Assembly (NCBI RefSeq): GCF_004363245.1
Contig: NZ_SNYV01000017.1
Coordinates: forward strand, 360,345 to 424,344
From: Sphingobacterium yanglingense
Lineage (GTDB): Bacteria; Bacteroidota; Bacteroidia; Sphingobacteriales; Sphingobacteriaceae
Length of the DNA stretch: 64,000 nt
Direction of reading: 5' to 3'
Of the stretch, positions 49,554 through 59,010 are shown in pieces (positions within the stretch are counted from its first letter, which is position 1; each line of letters opens with the position of its first letter). The position numbers were made by a program, and so were the translations under genes. The notes beneath the pieces were generated by a model. It did not search any database and was not told the DNA's origin. It saw nothing but the letters and a program-made list of their open reading frames with translations.

Positions 49554-52500
49554 TTATCTAAACATATGGTGTAATTCTCGTAAAATTAAAACGTAGCCTT
49601 TCTTTTCATGTGATTTAAAACCTGACTTATGGAAATTCAGAGAATAAAAGTAGGTTCCCTCTTTAACATTTTGGTCAGGTAGCCAATCATTTTTATAATT
49701 TTCCGATTCATAAACAAACTCTCCAAGTCTAGTCAAAATCTTTAATTCGACACGATCAAAAAGATTCAACCCTACTATAAAGAAGACATCATTGATCCCG
49801 TCATCATTTGGAGTGATTATATTAGGCACGAAAGCTCCTATTACTTCAATAAAAACGGTTGCTGGAGCGGATGAATTACCATTCAAATCCGCGATTCTAT
49901 AAGTAAACTTATCGACTCCTGTAAAAGTGGAATTTGATTGATAACTCACTATTCCTCTTTCATCTACATCTAATGAGCCATGCAATGGAAAATCAACAAT
50001 ATTCAAACTATGCACATCCAGTTCACTCCCCTCTGAATAGTCATTGAGCCAAGGTCTTATCTTCGTCCTAAAATTAAAAGTGGTTCTTATGGAATCATCC
50101 TTTGCTATTGCCTTTGTTTTCCTAATATTTATCAGAATTTTGGCAACATTACTTTGTAGACCACTATTATCCGACACAGTGTAGCTAATATATTCTTGAC
50201 CAATATCGACATTTTCACTTACAGCGTAGTAGTATGCCCCATCCGAGTAAGAAATAGTTCCATATAGAAAGTTGCTATCAAAATTTACAGTCTTTATACC
50301 ACTTGAGCCCACCATATCATTCGTTAAAAAATTTAATTTAATCTTCTCACCTTGATACAAGTTCAAAACATCGTCTTTTGTTACAAATGGTCTAGCTATT
50401 TCTGTTATTGTTTCTTCATCATCGTCAAAAGTATGTCCAGAGACATCCATTATATTAATACCGTATTGACCTTCGATTCCGGATATCGAAGCCACATTCT
50501 TAACTAGACCTGTGGCGACGTCATCCTCAGTTATACTATATTCCCGATAAAGAGTAGTAACGCTATTCCATTCCAATACAGGTATTGGAATTGCGTATTC
50601 CTCTAACAATCTATCAACCAACAATATATTAGTTAGCTCCTCTCCCTCATGTTTTATATCAAATCGATACTTAATAACATCTCCTCGTGTAAACTGTCGA
50701 TTTTCTCCTGAACCAAAATTTACAACGGTTTTAGTCAAAAAAATTTTCGAAGGAAGATTAGTATTAAATAATGTTGGATTATCATTGTTAAAATCTGTTC
50801 CGGATTTATCGGAAATTTTTCGTCTTCTACTAGTGTATGATAAAACTTCCGCAGTGTTACTTATCGTTTTACCTATTTCCTCCTTTTTGAGGAAATATTC
50901 AAATTGAAAATGAACTTCCTCACCTGGGGTTAGATTATCGCTAGTCAGAAGTGAGCCAGTGGATATCTTCTGATCGGTCAGTTGTATATCTTGTAAAATT
51001 GCATTACCCGTATTCCTAATTCTGAAATCATAAACCAACACATCTCCTTCATCTATTTTGCCATTTTTATTTTTATCACGAAATGTTACCTCTTTTAAAA
51101 GGCCTATTTTAGCATCACTTTCGGCCGGATCAATCAATAAAATCTTCTTATTGGTTTTATTATTATTACATCCTGATAGACACTCTTCTATAGAACTTCC
51201 AACACTTGCTTTGTTACTGAGTGCAGTTGCGTCAGGATCGGTGGCATCAGATCCACGAATTACTCCTGCGAAAACGGGTATTCCGTTAAAAAATGCCTCT
51301 TCATATCGAGACACCCTGGCTTCAAAAACATAGGTCAATGAACAACCTGATGGAAGATTAATGGAAGACTTAAATTTATTTTTATTATTTATACCTGTAA
51401 GAACGACCCCACAACTACTTTCCGTCCCTACTGAAACAATCTCTACACCATCAGGAACTTCAAATACAAATCCAGCTCCAAGAGCCTCATCAGGCCCCTG
51501 ATTCATAATAACAACCTCATACTCAAAAAGCTCATTTAATAGCACTTCCTTCTTATTTTCCTGGATCGTCTCTATCTTTAAATCATATTTCCGAACGTTA
51601 ATATTCATTAGTTTTGAAGTAGAGAAGTCTGTTGAATAAGTCCATGTATCCATCCCTCTGTTATCTGCAAATTGCGGTTGCATATAATTGCTTCCCCATT
51701 TATGTCCATTTACGTTACTTAATATGCCCGTCAAATTGACAATCGGATTAGACCGATCCGGTGCTGTAGAATTTTTACTAATTTCTTCATCATCCCAATA
51801 CACCTTAACATCTCCCAAATCCTGCCCGCTGATTGTGAATCTTTGTATTTTTAAACCTAATGGGTTTATTTCCATATCTAAATACGGAAAATGAACTTCG
51901 CCCGTAATCAAACTAATTTTTATCTCAACCGGATAGTCTAAACCAAAAGGAATAAATTTTTTGTTGCCATCTAACCCATCCCAGTAGAACTGATTACTAC
52001 CGATTTTTCCTTCGACTAATAATATCCGAGATTCAAAACTATGCGCAAGAGACTTTGAACCAATCTCAATCTTGTACTTTCCTGCACGTGATGTTCCAAA
52101 AGAAATCCATGCCCCTTTTTGATTTAACGCCCCATTAGTCCCCTCGAACCCCACAAGATTTATATCTGTCACCTGTACCACCTTAGGTTCTTCCGTTAAG
52201 AGCCAGGTTTCCTTGCCTGGATACTTCTCACCTCTGGCACGTTTGGGTAGGTTAAGGTCAGGAAAATTATAAAACATTTTGTGGGTTACATATTTTTCCG
52301 TATCAGGGAGATAAGGAAAGTGCATCCTATCTGCGAAATGTCCGGCACTTTTATACGAAGGATTACCTTTGTCATCCAAATAACCAGCATTATTAGCAAA
52401 AAATGCAAAACCAAGACCATGACATCCATTTGCATCCACTTTATAAAGTGCTCCGTCATTCGTCAATACATAATTAATACCAAAATATCCACCTAATCCG

Positions 52501-53096
52501 TTTGGGGTATTCAACGTGCTATTATGCAAATACATTAATAAGCTATGTGTAAAAACACGTCCATTTACCCAAACCGATTTGGAAACATCTCTCACAGAGA
52601 CATCCCAAGCCGCAATAAAGGCACTTACTTCCTGAATCCAATTGCCATTCGCCGGAATTGCAGGTGACTGCCCCGTTGGGTTATATTCTGGAGCAAGAAA
52701 TCTTACTTCCCAAATCCCTTCTTCATCAGCGTCGACCTCAAAAGCATCATAACCACCATTTGTTCCTATACGAGGGCCTGCAAGTTCAGCTTGACGATTG
52801 AATATTTTTCCAATATCATTAGCGATAGTAGAATACACCTTACCACCTGGCGAAGTAACTCTTATTCTGCCGGATTTTAGATTTTGTGCGCTTGAACCTA
52901 CATAGAGTCGTTCTCCTTTTTTAACCCATGCAAAATGAACGCCCTCAAGAAAAACATTAGCTTCAACCGTCTTTTGTCCAGATGCTAAATAGGCTCTTGC
53001 TCCCTTTGCAATATTGTTCGGATACAAATCCTTAGAACCTTCTGCATATATAACATTCGAAAGACAAAGAAAAAATAACGCAATAAGATTTTTCAA
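49554..53096 (-). CDS. Large T9SS type B cargo protein (gliding/surface adhesin-like)
   Basis: 1180 residues from a TTG start (the codon that opens the signal peptide M-K-N-L-I-A-L-F-F-L-C-L-S-N-V-I-Y-A). The N-terminal 25-480 part is a unique beta-rich head. From about 510 come DUF11-like repeats (L-N-E-L-F-E-Y-E-V-V-I-M-N-Q-G-P-D-E-A, then V-Y-D-F-R-I-R-N-T-G-N), then cadherin/Ig-like modules near 920-1080. The last 90 residues carry the C-terminal type B signature (F-V-P-N-I-I-T-P-N-D-D-G-I-N-D-V-F near 1090, then D-R-V-E-L-K-I). Probably exported by T9SS to the cell surface and used for adhesion. Confidence 0.88.
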   Translation of the reverse strand: MKNLIALFFLCLSNVIYAEGSKDLYPNNIAKGARAYLASGQKTVEANVFLEGVHFAWVKKGERLYVGSSAQNLKSGRIRVTSPGGKVYSTIANDIGKIFNRQAELAGPRIGTNGGYDAFEVDADEEGIWEVRFLAPEYNPTGQSPAIPANGNWIQEVSAFIAAWDVSVRDVSKSVWVNGRVFTHSLLMYLHNSTLNTPNGLGGYFGINYVLTNDGALYKVDANGCHGLGFAFFANNAGYLDDKGNPSYKSAGHFADRMHFPYLPDTEKYVTHKMFYNFPDLNLPKRARGEKYPGKETWLLTEEPKVVQVTDINLVGFEGTNGALNQKGAWISFGTSRAGKYKIEIGSKSLAHSFESRILLVEGKIGSNQFYWDGLDGNKKFIPFGLDYPVEIKISLITGEVHFPYLDMEINPLGLKIQRFTISGQDLGDVKVYWDDEEISKNSTAPDRSNPIVNLTGILSNVNGHKWGSNYMQPQFADNRGMDTWTYSTDFSTSKLMNINVRKYDLKIETIQENKKEVLLNELFEYEVVIMNQGPDEALGAGFVFEVPDGVEIVSVGTESSCGVVLTGINNKNKFKSSINLPSGCSLTYVFEARVSRYEEAFFNGIPVFAGVIRGSDATDPDATALSNKASVGSSIEECLSGCNNNKTNKKILLIDPAESDAKIGLLKEVTFRDKNKNGKIDEGDVLVYDFRIRNTGNAILQDIQLTDQKISTGSLLTSDNLTPGEEVHFQFEYFLKKEEIGKTISNTAEVLSYTSRRRKISDKSGTDFNNDNPTLFNTNLPSKIFLTKTVVNFGSGENRQFTRGDVIKYRFDIKHEGEELTNILLVDRLLEEYAIPIPVLEWNSVTTLYREYSITEDDVATGLVKNVASISGIEGQYGINIMDVSGHTFDDDEETITEIARPFVTKDDVLNLYQGEKIKLNFLTNDMVGSSGIKTVNFDSNFLYGTISYSDGAYYYAVSENVDIGQEYISYTVSDNSGLQSNVAKILINIRKTKAIAKDDSIRTTFNFRTKIRPWLNDYSEGSELDVHSLNIVDFPLHGSLDVDERGIVSYQSNSTFTGVDKFTYRIADLNGNSSAPATVFIEVIGAFVPNIITPNDDGINDVFFIVGLNLFDRVELKILTRLGEFVYESENYKNDWLPDQNVKEGTYFYSLNFHKSGFKSHEKKGYVLILRELHHMFR

Positions 53097-53174
53097 TTCA
53101 CAAAAATTAAGGTCCCAATTGGAAACTATAAAAATAATGAAAATTGATTAAAGTTGGTTAGCAAAAAAGCTATT

Positions 53175-53822
53175 TTAAAACGTCCATTCTACGTAATTGA
53201 TGCTCTTATCGACAGCTAAATACTTTCTTTCATAGTATGTTTTTATAGAAAGAACCTCATCAACTAAATCTGACTTATATAGGTCTGTTGTTTCTTTGAT
53301 GACCGGAAAATTTTGTAGTGCAATCTGTTCCCTGGTATAGCCGTAGAAGAAGTCACTATCTGTCTTCAGGTGCATAAGTCCACCCTCCTTTAAGATAATC
53401 TTATAACGTTCTAAAAACACAGGGTTGGTCAATCGCTTTTTCTCCCGGCTATCTTGCGGCTGCGGATCGGGAAAGGTAATCCATATTTCTGAAATTTCGT
53501 CTGCTTCAAAAAACTCGAGAATGGTTTCAATCTGTATACGTAGAAACCCAACATTATCTATCCCCTCTTCGAGAGCCGTCTTCGCTCCTCTCCAAATGCG
53601 GTTTCCTTTATAATCTATTCCAATAAAGTTAGTATCTGGAAAGAACTTCGCTAAATTCACCGTATATTCTCCTTTTCCACAGGCCAATTCAAGTATTAAA
53701 GGCTTATCATTGCCAAAGAATTTGGTAGACCATTTTCCTTTATACTCCTTGCCAGCGTCCAACTGTACTACGTTTTTAAAAGTCGCAACTTCAGCGAATT
53801 TTCTCAATTTATCCTTACCCAT
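53175..53822 (-). CDS. trmB: tRNA (guanosine(46)-N7)-methyltransferase
   Basis: Methylates G46 in tRNA variable loops using SAM. 215 residues. The SAM site is E-L-A-C-G-K-G-E-Y-T near 46-55, with F-I-G-I-D-Y-K-G near 67-74. The W-I-T-F-P-D-P-Q motif (near 116-123) and the L-K-T-D-S-D segment near 154-159 are the TrmB signature. Normal length. It lies 78 bp upstream of the start codon of the T9SS gene and may be its only shared-direction neighbour. Confidence 0.95.
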   Translation of the reverse strand: MGKDKLRKFAEVATFKNVVQLDAGKEYKGKWSTKFFGNDKPLILELACGKGEYTVNLAKFFPDTNFIGIDYKGNRIWRGAKTALEEGIDNVGFLRIQIETILEFFEADEISEIWITFPDPQPQDSREKKRLTNPVFLERYKIILKEGGLMHLKTDSDFFYGYTREQIALQNFPVIKETTDLYKSDLVDEVLSIKTYYERKYLAVDKSINYVEWTF

Positions 53823-54001
53823 AACAAATATTAAGTCGCAAAAATAATCTTATATTTTCTCTATAAAAAATATAATTGGATGCGAGGTGTTACAAAATTC
53901 AATTTCGTCTGCAAATAACGAGGAGAGTTCATCAAGTAATTACATTTATTCATCGCTGTGACAGCTGTGCAACGTGGATATCTTTATTGAACACTATTGT
54001 A

Positions 54002-54032
54002 TTGCTTACAATTCTGAATTTATGTAGGTTTG
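54002..54032 (+). promoter_or_regulatory. Promoter upstream of GDP-L-fucose synthase
   Basis: -7 box TAGGTTTG at 54025-54032 and a TTG at 54002-54004, spacing 20 bp, fitting the Bacteroidetes model. The coding start follows within about 15-20 bp. Confidence 0.6.
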
Positions 54033-54047
54033 CATTAATTCAATACT

Positions 54048-54983
54048 TTGAACGTGGAAAAAGAAGCTAAAATCTACGTAGCTGGCCATAGAGGTATGGT
54101 CGGATCTGCGATATATCAGAAATTAAAACAAGAAGGATACACCAATATTGTGACACGAACATCCAAAGAACTGGATCTTCGTAACCAACATGATGTAGCT
54201 ACTTTTTTTGAAAATGAAAAACCAGAATATGTGTTTTTGGCAGCGGCAAAGGTAGGTGGAATTGTTGCAAACAATACCTATAGAGCTGATTTTATCTATG
54301 AGAACATTGCTATTCAAAGTAATGTCATCCACCAAGCGCATGTACATCAGGTCAAAAAATTACTGTTTTTAGGATCTTCATGTATTTATCCTAAGCTTGC
54401 TCCTCAGCCTTTGAAAGAAGACTACCTATTGACGGGCACCCTAGAACCTACGAACGAACCTTATGCTATTGCAAAAATTGCAGGGATTAAAATGTGTGAA
54501 GCCTATAGAAGCCAATATGGAGATAATTTTATTTCAGTCATGCCAACCAACCTGTATGGTTACAATGACAATTACCATCCTGAAAACTCGCATGTGCTCC
54601 CGGCACTAATCCGTAGATTTCACGAAGCAAAAGTTAATGAAGTACCTGAAGTCACGATATGGGGTACGGGATCTCCTTTACGGGAGTTTTTGTTTTCAAC
54701 GGACTTGGCAGAGGCTTGTGTATTCTTGATGAACAACTATGATGAAGAACAGTTCATTAATATCGGTGTAGGAGAAGACATTAGCATCAAAGACCTAGCC
54801 CTATTGATCAAGACAATTATTGGCTACAAAGGTGAATTAAATTTTGACAGCAACAAACCAGACGGCACACCTCGAAAACTAATGGATGTCAGCAAATTAC
54901 ATGCATTGGGGTGGAAACACCGTATTGATCTAGAAGAAGGTATCCGTCTTGCTTACGCAGATTTTATAGCGAAACACTGTTAA
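54048..54983 (+). CDS. fcl: GDP-L-fucose synthase
   Basis: Converts GDP-4-keto-6-deoxy-mannose to GDP-L-fucose for surface glycans. 311 residues of the extended SDR fold. The NADP loop G-H-R-G-M-V-G is at 13-19, the G-S-S-C-I-Y-P motif near 107-113, and Y-A-I-A-K with catalytic Tyr139 and Lys143. The start could be this TTG or the GTG at 54054; no ATG is in frame nearby. gmd, which makes its substrate, is not in the window. Its TAA stop overlaps the TAA of the minus-strand gene on one TTAA. Confidence 0.95.
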   Translation: MNVEKEAKIYVAGHRGMVGSAIYQKLKQEGYTNIVTRTSKELDLRNQHDVATFFENEKPEYVFLAAAKVGGIVANNTYRADFIYENIAIQSNVIHQAHVHQVKKLLFLGSSCIYPKLAPQPLKEDYLLTGTLEPTNEPYAIAKIAGIKMCEAYRSQYGDNFISVMPTNLYGYNDNYHPENSHVLPALIRRFHEAKVNEVPEVTIWGTGSPLREFLFSTDLAEACVFLMNNYDEEQFINIGVGEDISIKDLALLIKTIIGYKGELNFDSNKPDGTPRKLMDVSKLHALGWKHRIDLEEGIRLAYADFIAKHC

Positions 54984-55510
54984 TAGGTTTCGCTATCTGG
55001 AGGAATTCCAAAATTCACCATCCCATTATCTTCAAGATCATCCAGTGGAGCAACATCCTTATGTTTCTTTTTGGATTTCTTTGGTCGGACGAACTTGGCA
55101 AGTTTAGACATCAACGAACTGACTTTGCCCTGTGTAACCTGTGCCACTGCACTATCTGATGCTAATAGTACTATTGCTTTCTTAAGCCATCCCGAATTCT
55201 TGAGAAAGGTTCTGTTCAATACCAAAGGCAGTCCAAGCTGTAGTGCCCTTGCCAACCAATCGCTTTGATTAGCTGCCCCAGACTTAGCCCCTCCTCCGCT
55301 ACCGAAGGCTGAAAAGATACCCTTTACAAAATCTACCCCAGGTATGCTTGATGTGAGATTGCTTATAAATCGAGCTGGCGCTTCGACTTTATGTTTAAGA
55401 AGCTGATACTGGTCGACCAAATACTCTTCCTGTTCCTTTTTGAGTTGATTCAAACGGACAATTTCTAGTCTAAGGTCTTCTATATTTTTGATTTTTGATT
55501 TCACATGCAT
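54980..55510 (-). CDS. Unknown basic protein of the holin-X/YtxH envelope cluster
   Basis: 176 residues. A helical, coiled-coil-like head (about 5-55, E-D-L-R-L-E-I-V-R-L-N-Q-L-K-K-E-Q-E-E), a glycine-rich middle (F-G-S-G-G-G-A-K-S-G-A near 91-101), a hydrophobic helix (about 108-130, L-A-R-A-L-Q-L-G-L-P-L-V-L), and a Lys-rich tail (R-P-K-K-S-K-K-K-H-K). I do not recognise a domain. It lies on the same strand as the holin-X and YtxH genes, 209 bp after the holin-X gene, and such trios recur in Sphingobacteriaceae by memory. Confidence 0.6.
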   Translation of the reverse strand: MHVKSKIKNIEDLRLEIVRLNQLKKEQEEYLVDQYQLLKHKVEAPARFISNLTSSIPGVDFVKGIFSAFGSGGGAKSGAANQSDWLARALQLGLPLVLNRTFLKNSGWLKKAIVLLASDSAVAQVTQGKVSSLMSKLAKFVRPKKSKKKHKDVAPLDDLEDNGMVNFGIPPDSETY

Positions 55511-55525
55511 ATTATTATCCTCGAT

Positions 55526-55589
55526 GATCTGCCAGCTGGCGGATCGGTTTGTCTTTTAATCGCCATTAACTTGTTCCGATTTATCGGAA
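55526..55589. repeat. Two palindromes between the holin-X gene and the next gene
   Basis: 55526-55545 is a 20-bp palindrome with one mismatched pair around the core GCCAGCTGGC. 55574-55589 is a perfect 7-bp inverted repeat TTCCGAT / ATCGGAA with a 2-base loop. They lie in the 209-bp gap 55511-55719. They could be REP-like elements or processing sites. No other feature is visible in that gap. Confidence 0.5.
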
Positions 55590-55719
55590 TGGAATGCCCA
55601 AACTGAGTGCAACGAGCTCACGAAGTAATTATATTATGCACGTTTTTATTGTACTTGGTGTGCATGCTGCTTCGCGGTCATTCGTGTTTGTATTTTGCAA
55701 TCATGGACATTTTCTCTAC

Positions 55720-56169
55720 CTATATCGCTTTATTATCCCATTGTGTATGCTGTCCGTCCAAAGTATTTCCCTCGTCAGGAGAGTCCTTACTTTGTTGGGA
55801 TTCTTCAAATAACTCTTCGTCTTCTTGCCACTTACCTAAAACCCGACGTATCGTCAGATCCATAAACTTAGCTTCCAACTTCGGTTCGAAAGCACGGATA
55901 ACAAGAAGTATAACAAAGAAAACAGCACCCGTGACCAAAAAACCCAGTGCATTACTCCCCAAAAGCTCTCCAAGAAAAAAACCAAGTGCTAGGGATAGAA
56001 AAAAAACAACGATTAAAGTAAGAAGCAGCTTGGTTGCGTCCAGTACAAGGGTACCGATAACGCGCCCCATGCGGGCTATAGTTTTTAACTTCAGCAGCTC
56101 TACCTGTGTATCGACATATTCCTTAGCCTTTTGAAAACTCCCTGAGAATGAAAAATTTTGTTCGCTCAT
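55720..56169 (-). CDS. Phage holin family / holin-X-like inner-membrane protein
   Basis: 149 residues with two long hydrophobic helices, about 45-75 (L-D-A-T-K-L-L-L-T-L-I-V-V-F-F-L-S-L-A-L-G-F-F-L) and 78-100 (A-L-G-F-L-V-T-G-A-V-F-F-V-I-L-L-V). The amphipathic head Y-V-D-T-Q-V-E-L-L-K-L-K-T is typical of the holin-X family (putative Actinobacterial holin-X). Despite the name it is a chromosomal envelope protein with no prophage nearby. It sits 105 bp after the YtxH gene on the same strand. Confidence 0.8.
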   Translation of the reverse strand: MSEQNFSFSGSFQKAKEYVDTQVELLKLKTIARMGRVIGTLVLDATKLLLTLIVVFFLSLALGFFLGELLGSNALGFLVTGAVFFVILLVIRAFEPKLEAKFMDLTIRRVLGKWQEDEELFEESQQSKDSPDEGNTLDGQHTQWDNKAI

Positions 56170-56274
56170 TGGATTGTATTTTATTTAAATGTCTATGAAG
56201 TACAACATCAATAGATCCTGCACTTCATAAACTATTGTAAATATTAAGATTTTGGATTATCAGTTTAATCCAAA

Positions 56275-56544
56275 TTATGCATGTTCTTCTATTTCATCAT
56301 CCGCGAATGCTTCCGCATTTGAAACTTTCGATTTGACCATTGCTAACACCTTTTCCTTAAAATCGTTAAGCTGATCAAGTTGTTCTTCGGCGCGCTCTTT
56401 TAGTGCATCTCCAAGATCCGCTAATGATTCATTTATTTTCTCTCTCGTCTCTGTTCCTTTTTCGGGCGCAAATAAGACTCCTAGTACTGCTCCTGCTGCT
56501 AATCCAGCAAGTAATGCTGCTACAACTTTACCGCTATCTTTCAT
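56275..56544 (-). CDS. YtxH-domain protein
   Basis: 89 residues. One N-terminal membrane helix (V-V-A-A-L-L-A-G-L-A-A-G-A-V-L-G-V-L-F-A-P at about 7-27) with the YtxH signature A-P-E-K-G-T-E-T-R near 26-34, then an amphipathic helical region with many Glu and Lys. The family is linked to envelope or general stress in other bacteria. First gene of the three-gene envelope cluster. No promoter box with the TANNTTTG form was found upstream; the 291-bp gap 56545-56835 shows no other structure I can support. Confidence 0.88.
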   Translation of the reverse strand: MKDSGKVVAALLAGLAAGAVLGVLFAPEKGTETREKINESLADLGDALKERAEEQLDQLNDFKEKVLAMVKSKVSNAEAFADDEIEEHA

Positions 56545-56835
56545 ATATACTTAATTTGTTTTTATCTGTCATCCATGCTTGTACAGTTCTGCTACACGGA
56601 TATTTCATATATTACATTTTATAAGTTAGAGAAGTTCATTGTATGGCCATCCTAACTTCATCACTCTACTATATTATTAACAATAAAAAGACCAAATCGT
56701 TTAAAATAAATAATCCTGATCTATCTTTCTTCCTATAATATACCATATTTATCAGTAAACAGCAAAAACAAGTCCAAACTAACATCCTTCATTAACATAT
56801 TTTAGCTATCTTTAGAATAACCAATTCTAAAAATT

Positions 56836-58374
56836 ATGCTCGTAAAAACCTTTAGTAGTGCAGTTTACGGTATAGAATCAACTACCATTTCGGTGGAGGT
56901 AAATGTGTCTACTGGAACTAAATATTATATCGTAGGTCTTCCGGATAATGCAATTAAAGAAAGTCTACAACGTATTGAAAGCGCCATATTGTCAATTGGG
57001 CATCGTATGCCAAGACAAAAGATTGTTGTCAATTTGGCACCTGCAGATATCCGGAAAGAAGGGTCCGCATATGATCTAGCCATCGCTATAGGCATCCTTG
57101 CGGCATCGGGGCAGGTTCAAGAAGCACAACTGTCGGGTTATTTAATCTTAGGGGAACTATCATTAGATGGCAATGTACAACCTGTGAAAGGGATACTGCC
57201 TATTGCCATTCAAGCTAAAAAAGATGGATTTGAAGGAATCATTTTACCTCGGTCTAATGCTGCTGAAGCAGCCGTCGTTGGAGGTATCAAAGTACTCGGT
57301 ATAGATTGCTTACAACAGGTCGTAGATTTTTTCAATGGGAAAACGGAATTGCCCCAAACCTCAAGTCCCCTGACCAATGATGCTCCAACAGTTGCCGTCA
57401 GCCACGAACTGGACTTCGCGGATGTGAGGGGCCAACAAAATATCAAACGTGCTTTAGAAATTGCAGCAGCAGGGGGACACAACATTATTCTAATCGGCCC
57501 ACCCGGAGCTGGCAAAACAATGCTGGCTAAGCGACTCCCTAGCATACTCCCGCCCCTAACATTTGAAGAGGCACTGGAGACGACCAAAATACACTCGGTC
57601 TCGGGCAACCTATCCCGAAAGGAATCGCTCATGAATACACGGCCTTTTCGTGCACCACATCATACAATCTCTGATATTGCGCTGGTGGGAGGAGGCAGTA
57701 GCCCCCAACCTGGAGAGATATCGCTAGCTCATAATGGGGTCTTATTTTTGGATGAGTTACCGGAATTCAAACGGACAGTTCTTGAGGTCATGCGTCAACC
57801 TCTTGAATCTCGAAGTATTACCATATCCCGTGCTCGTTTCAGTGTAGATTACCCGGCGAGCTTTATGCTTGTCGCTGCGATGAACCCTTGTCCGTGTGGA
57901 TACTATAATCATCCCGAAAAGGAATGCCTATGTGGTTCACTGGTCGTGCAACGCTACCTAAGTAAAATCTCGGGGCCATTATTAGATCGTATTGATTTAC
58001 ACATCGAAGTCACCCCTGTTGAATTCAACGAATTGACGGAGCAACATGAAACGGAGAGAAGTGATTTAATAAGGCAACGTGTGATAGAGGCAAGACAAGT
58101 GCAAGAACAAAGATTCTCCAAAGAAAAAGACATACACTGCAACGCCCAGATGCCCTCGAGATATGTACAGGAACTATGTCTGTTGGATGAATCTGGTAAA
58201 AAATTGCTTAAAAATGCGATGGAGCGCTTAAATTTATCGGCCAGGGCATACGACAGAATACTCAAAGTAGCCCGTACCATAGCCGATATGGACAATGCCG
58301 AACGCATCCTGAACCATCACCTGGCAGAGGCGATACAATTCCGGAACCTAGATAGACAAACTTGGCTTGGCTAG
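56836..58374 (+). CDS. comM: YifB/ComM-family Mg-chelatase-like AAA+ ATPase
   Basis: 512 residues. An N-terminal ribosomal S5/Lon-protease-like domain (about 20-165, with L-A-P-A-D-I-R-K-E-G-S-A-Y-D-L near 68-82) precedes the AAA+ domain with Walker A G-P-P-G-A-G-K-T near 222-229 and Walker B L-F-L-D-E-L-P near 305-311. The cysteine loop N-P-C-P-C-G-Y-Y is typical. The ComM group acts as a branch-migration helicase in DNA uptake in other bacteria; here the role is inferred from the family. Convergent with the rhomboid gene, 1 bp between stops. Confidence 0.93.
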   Translation: MLVKTFSSAVYGIESTTISVEVNVSTGTKYYIVGLPDNAIKESLQRIESAILSIGHRMPRQKIVVNLAPADIRKEGSAYDLAIAIGILAASGQVQEAQLSGYLILGELSLDGNVQPVKGILPIAIQAKKDGFEGIILPRSNAAEAAVVGGIKVLGIDCLQQVVDFFNGKTELPQTSSPLTNDAPTVAVSHELDFADVRGQQNIKRALEIAAAGGHNIILIGPPGAGKTMLAKRLPSILPPLTFEEALETTKIHSVSGNLSRKESLMNTRPFRAPHHTISDIALVGGGSSPQPGEISLAHNGVLFLDELPEFKRTVLEVMRQPLESRSITISRARFSVDYPASFMLVAAMNPCPCGYYNHPEKECLCGSLVVQRYLSKISGPLLDRIDLHIEVTPVEFNELTEQHETERSDLIRQRVIEARQVQEQRFSKEKDIHCNAQMPSRYVQELCLLDESGKKLLKNAMERLNLSARAYDRILKVARTIADMDNAERILNHHLAEAIQFRNLDRQTWLG

Positions 58375-58375
58375 C

Positions 58376-59005
58376 CTAGAACTGGTCAATAAAGTGCCTA
58401 AAAATCCAAGGGTAAAATAGAATTGTAATCAATATTCCAGATAGTGCTCCAAATAGATGCGCATCGTGATTGATACGGTCATTGGAGTTCTTAGATGCCC
58501 AAATACAATATCCGATATAAAGCACAGCAAATAAATAGGCTGGCATGGGGATAATCATAAAGATACCAAGCATCGCTTTGGGCTGAAAAAGAATATAGCC
58601 AAAGAGCGCAGCAGATATCGCTCCGGAAGCACCCAAACTATAATATCCAGGGTTATTTTTCTGCTGTACAATAGTAGGAATATCACTCAATACGAGACTC
58701 ACTATATATAACAAGGCAAAATACAAATGTCCAATATCACCACTCACTTGCACAAAAAAACGTTCTAGTGCAAAACCAAAGTAGTAAAAGGTAATCATAT
58801 TGAATAATAGATGCCCCCAGTCTGCATGTATAATTCCACTGGTAAATACAGTATACCACTTGCTCTTGTCCCGGTGTATGCTATAAGGGTGAAGCATCAT
58901 CGAACCATATAACTGTGGATTAGAAAATGCGTATATACTGGTCGCAATCGTAACAGCAAAAAAAACAGACGCTACCGGTGTGTGTAAAATATATTCTTGA
59001 ATCAT
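58376..59005 (-). CDS. Rhomboid-family intramembrane serine protease
   Basis: 209 residues with about six membrane helices. The catalytic dyad is visible: Ser127 in L-G-A-S-G-A and His183 in N-H-D-A-H-L-F-G. The H-L-L-F-N motif at 65-69 is the rhomboid helix-2 signature. It cleaves membrane proteins within the bilayer; the substrate is unknown. It starts 5 bp after the stop of the LUD gene, so they are one unit. Confidence 0.92.
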   Translation of the reverse strand: MIQEYILHTPVASVFFAVTIATSIYAFSNPQLYGSMMLHPYSIHRDKSKWYTVFTSGIIHADWGHLLFNMITFYYFGFALERFFVQVSGDIGHLYFALLYIVSLVLSDIPTIVQQKNNPGYYSLGASGAISAALFGYILFQPKAMLGIFMIIPMPAYLFAVLYIGYCIWASKNSNDRINHDAHLFGALSGILITILFYPWIFRHFIDQF

Positions 59006-59010
59006 TAGTT

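Noticed and set aside
55720..56169. Prophage hinted by a holin-family protein
   Set aside because: No other phage genes (integrase, terminase, capsid, lysin) nearby; holin-X proteins are common chromosomal membrane proteins.
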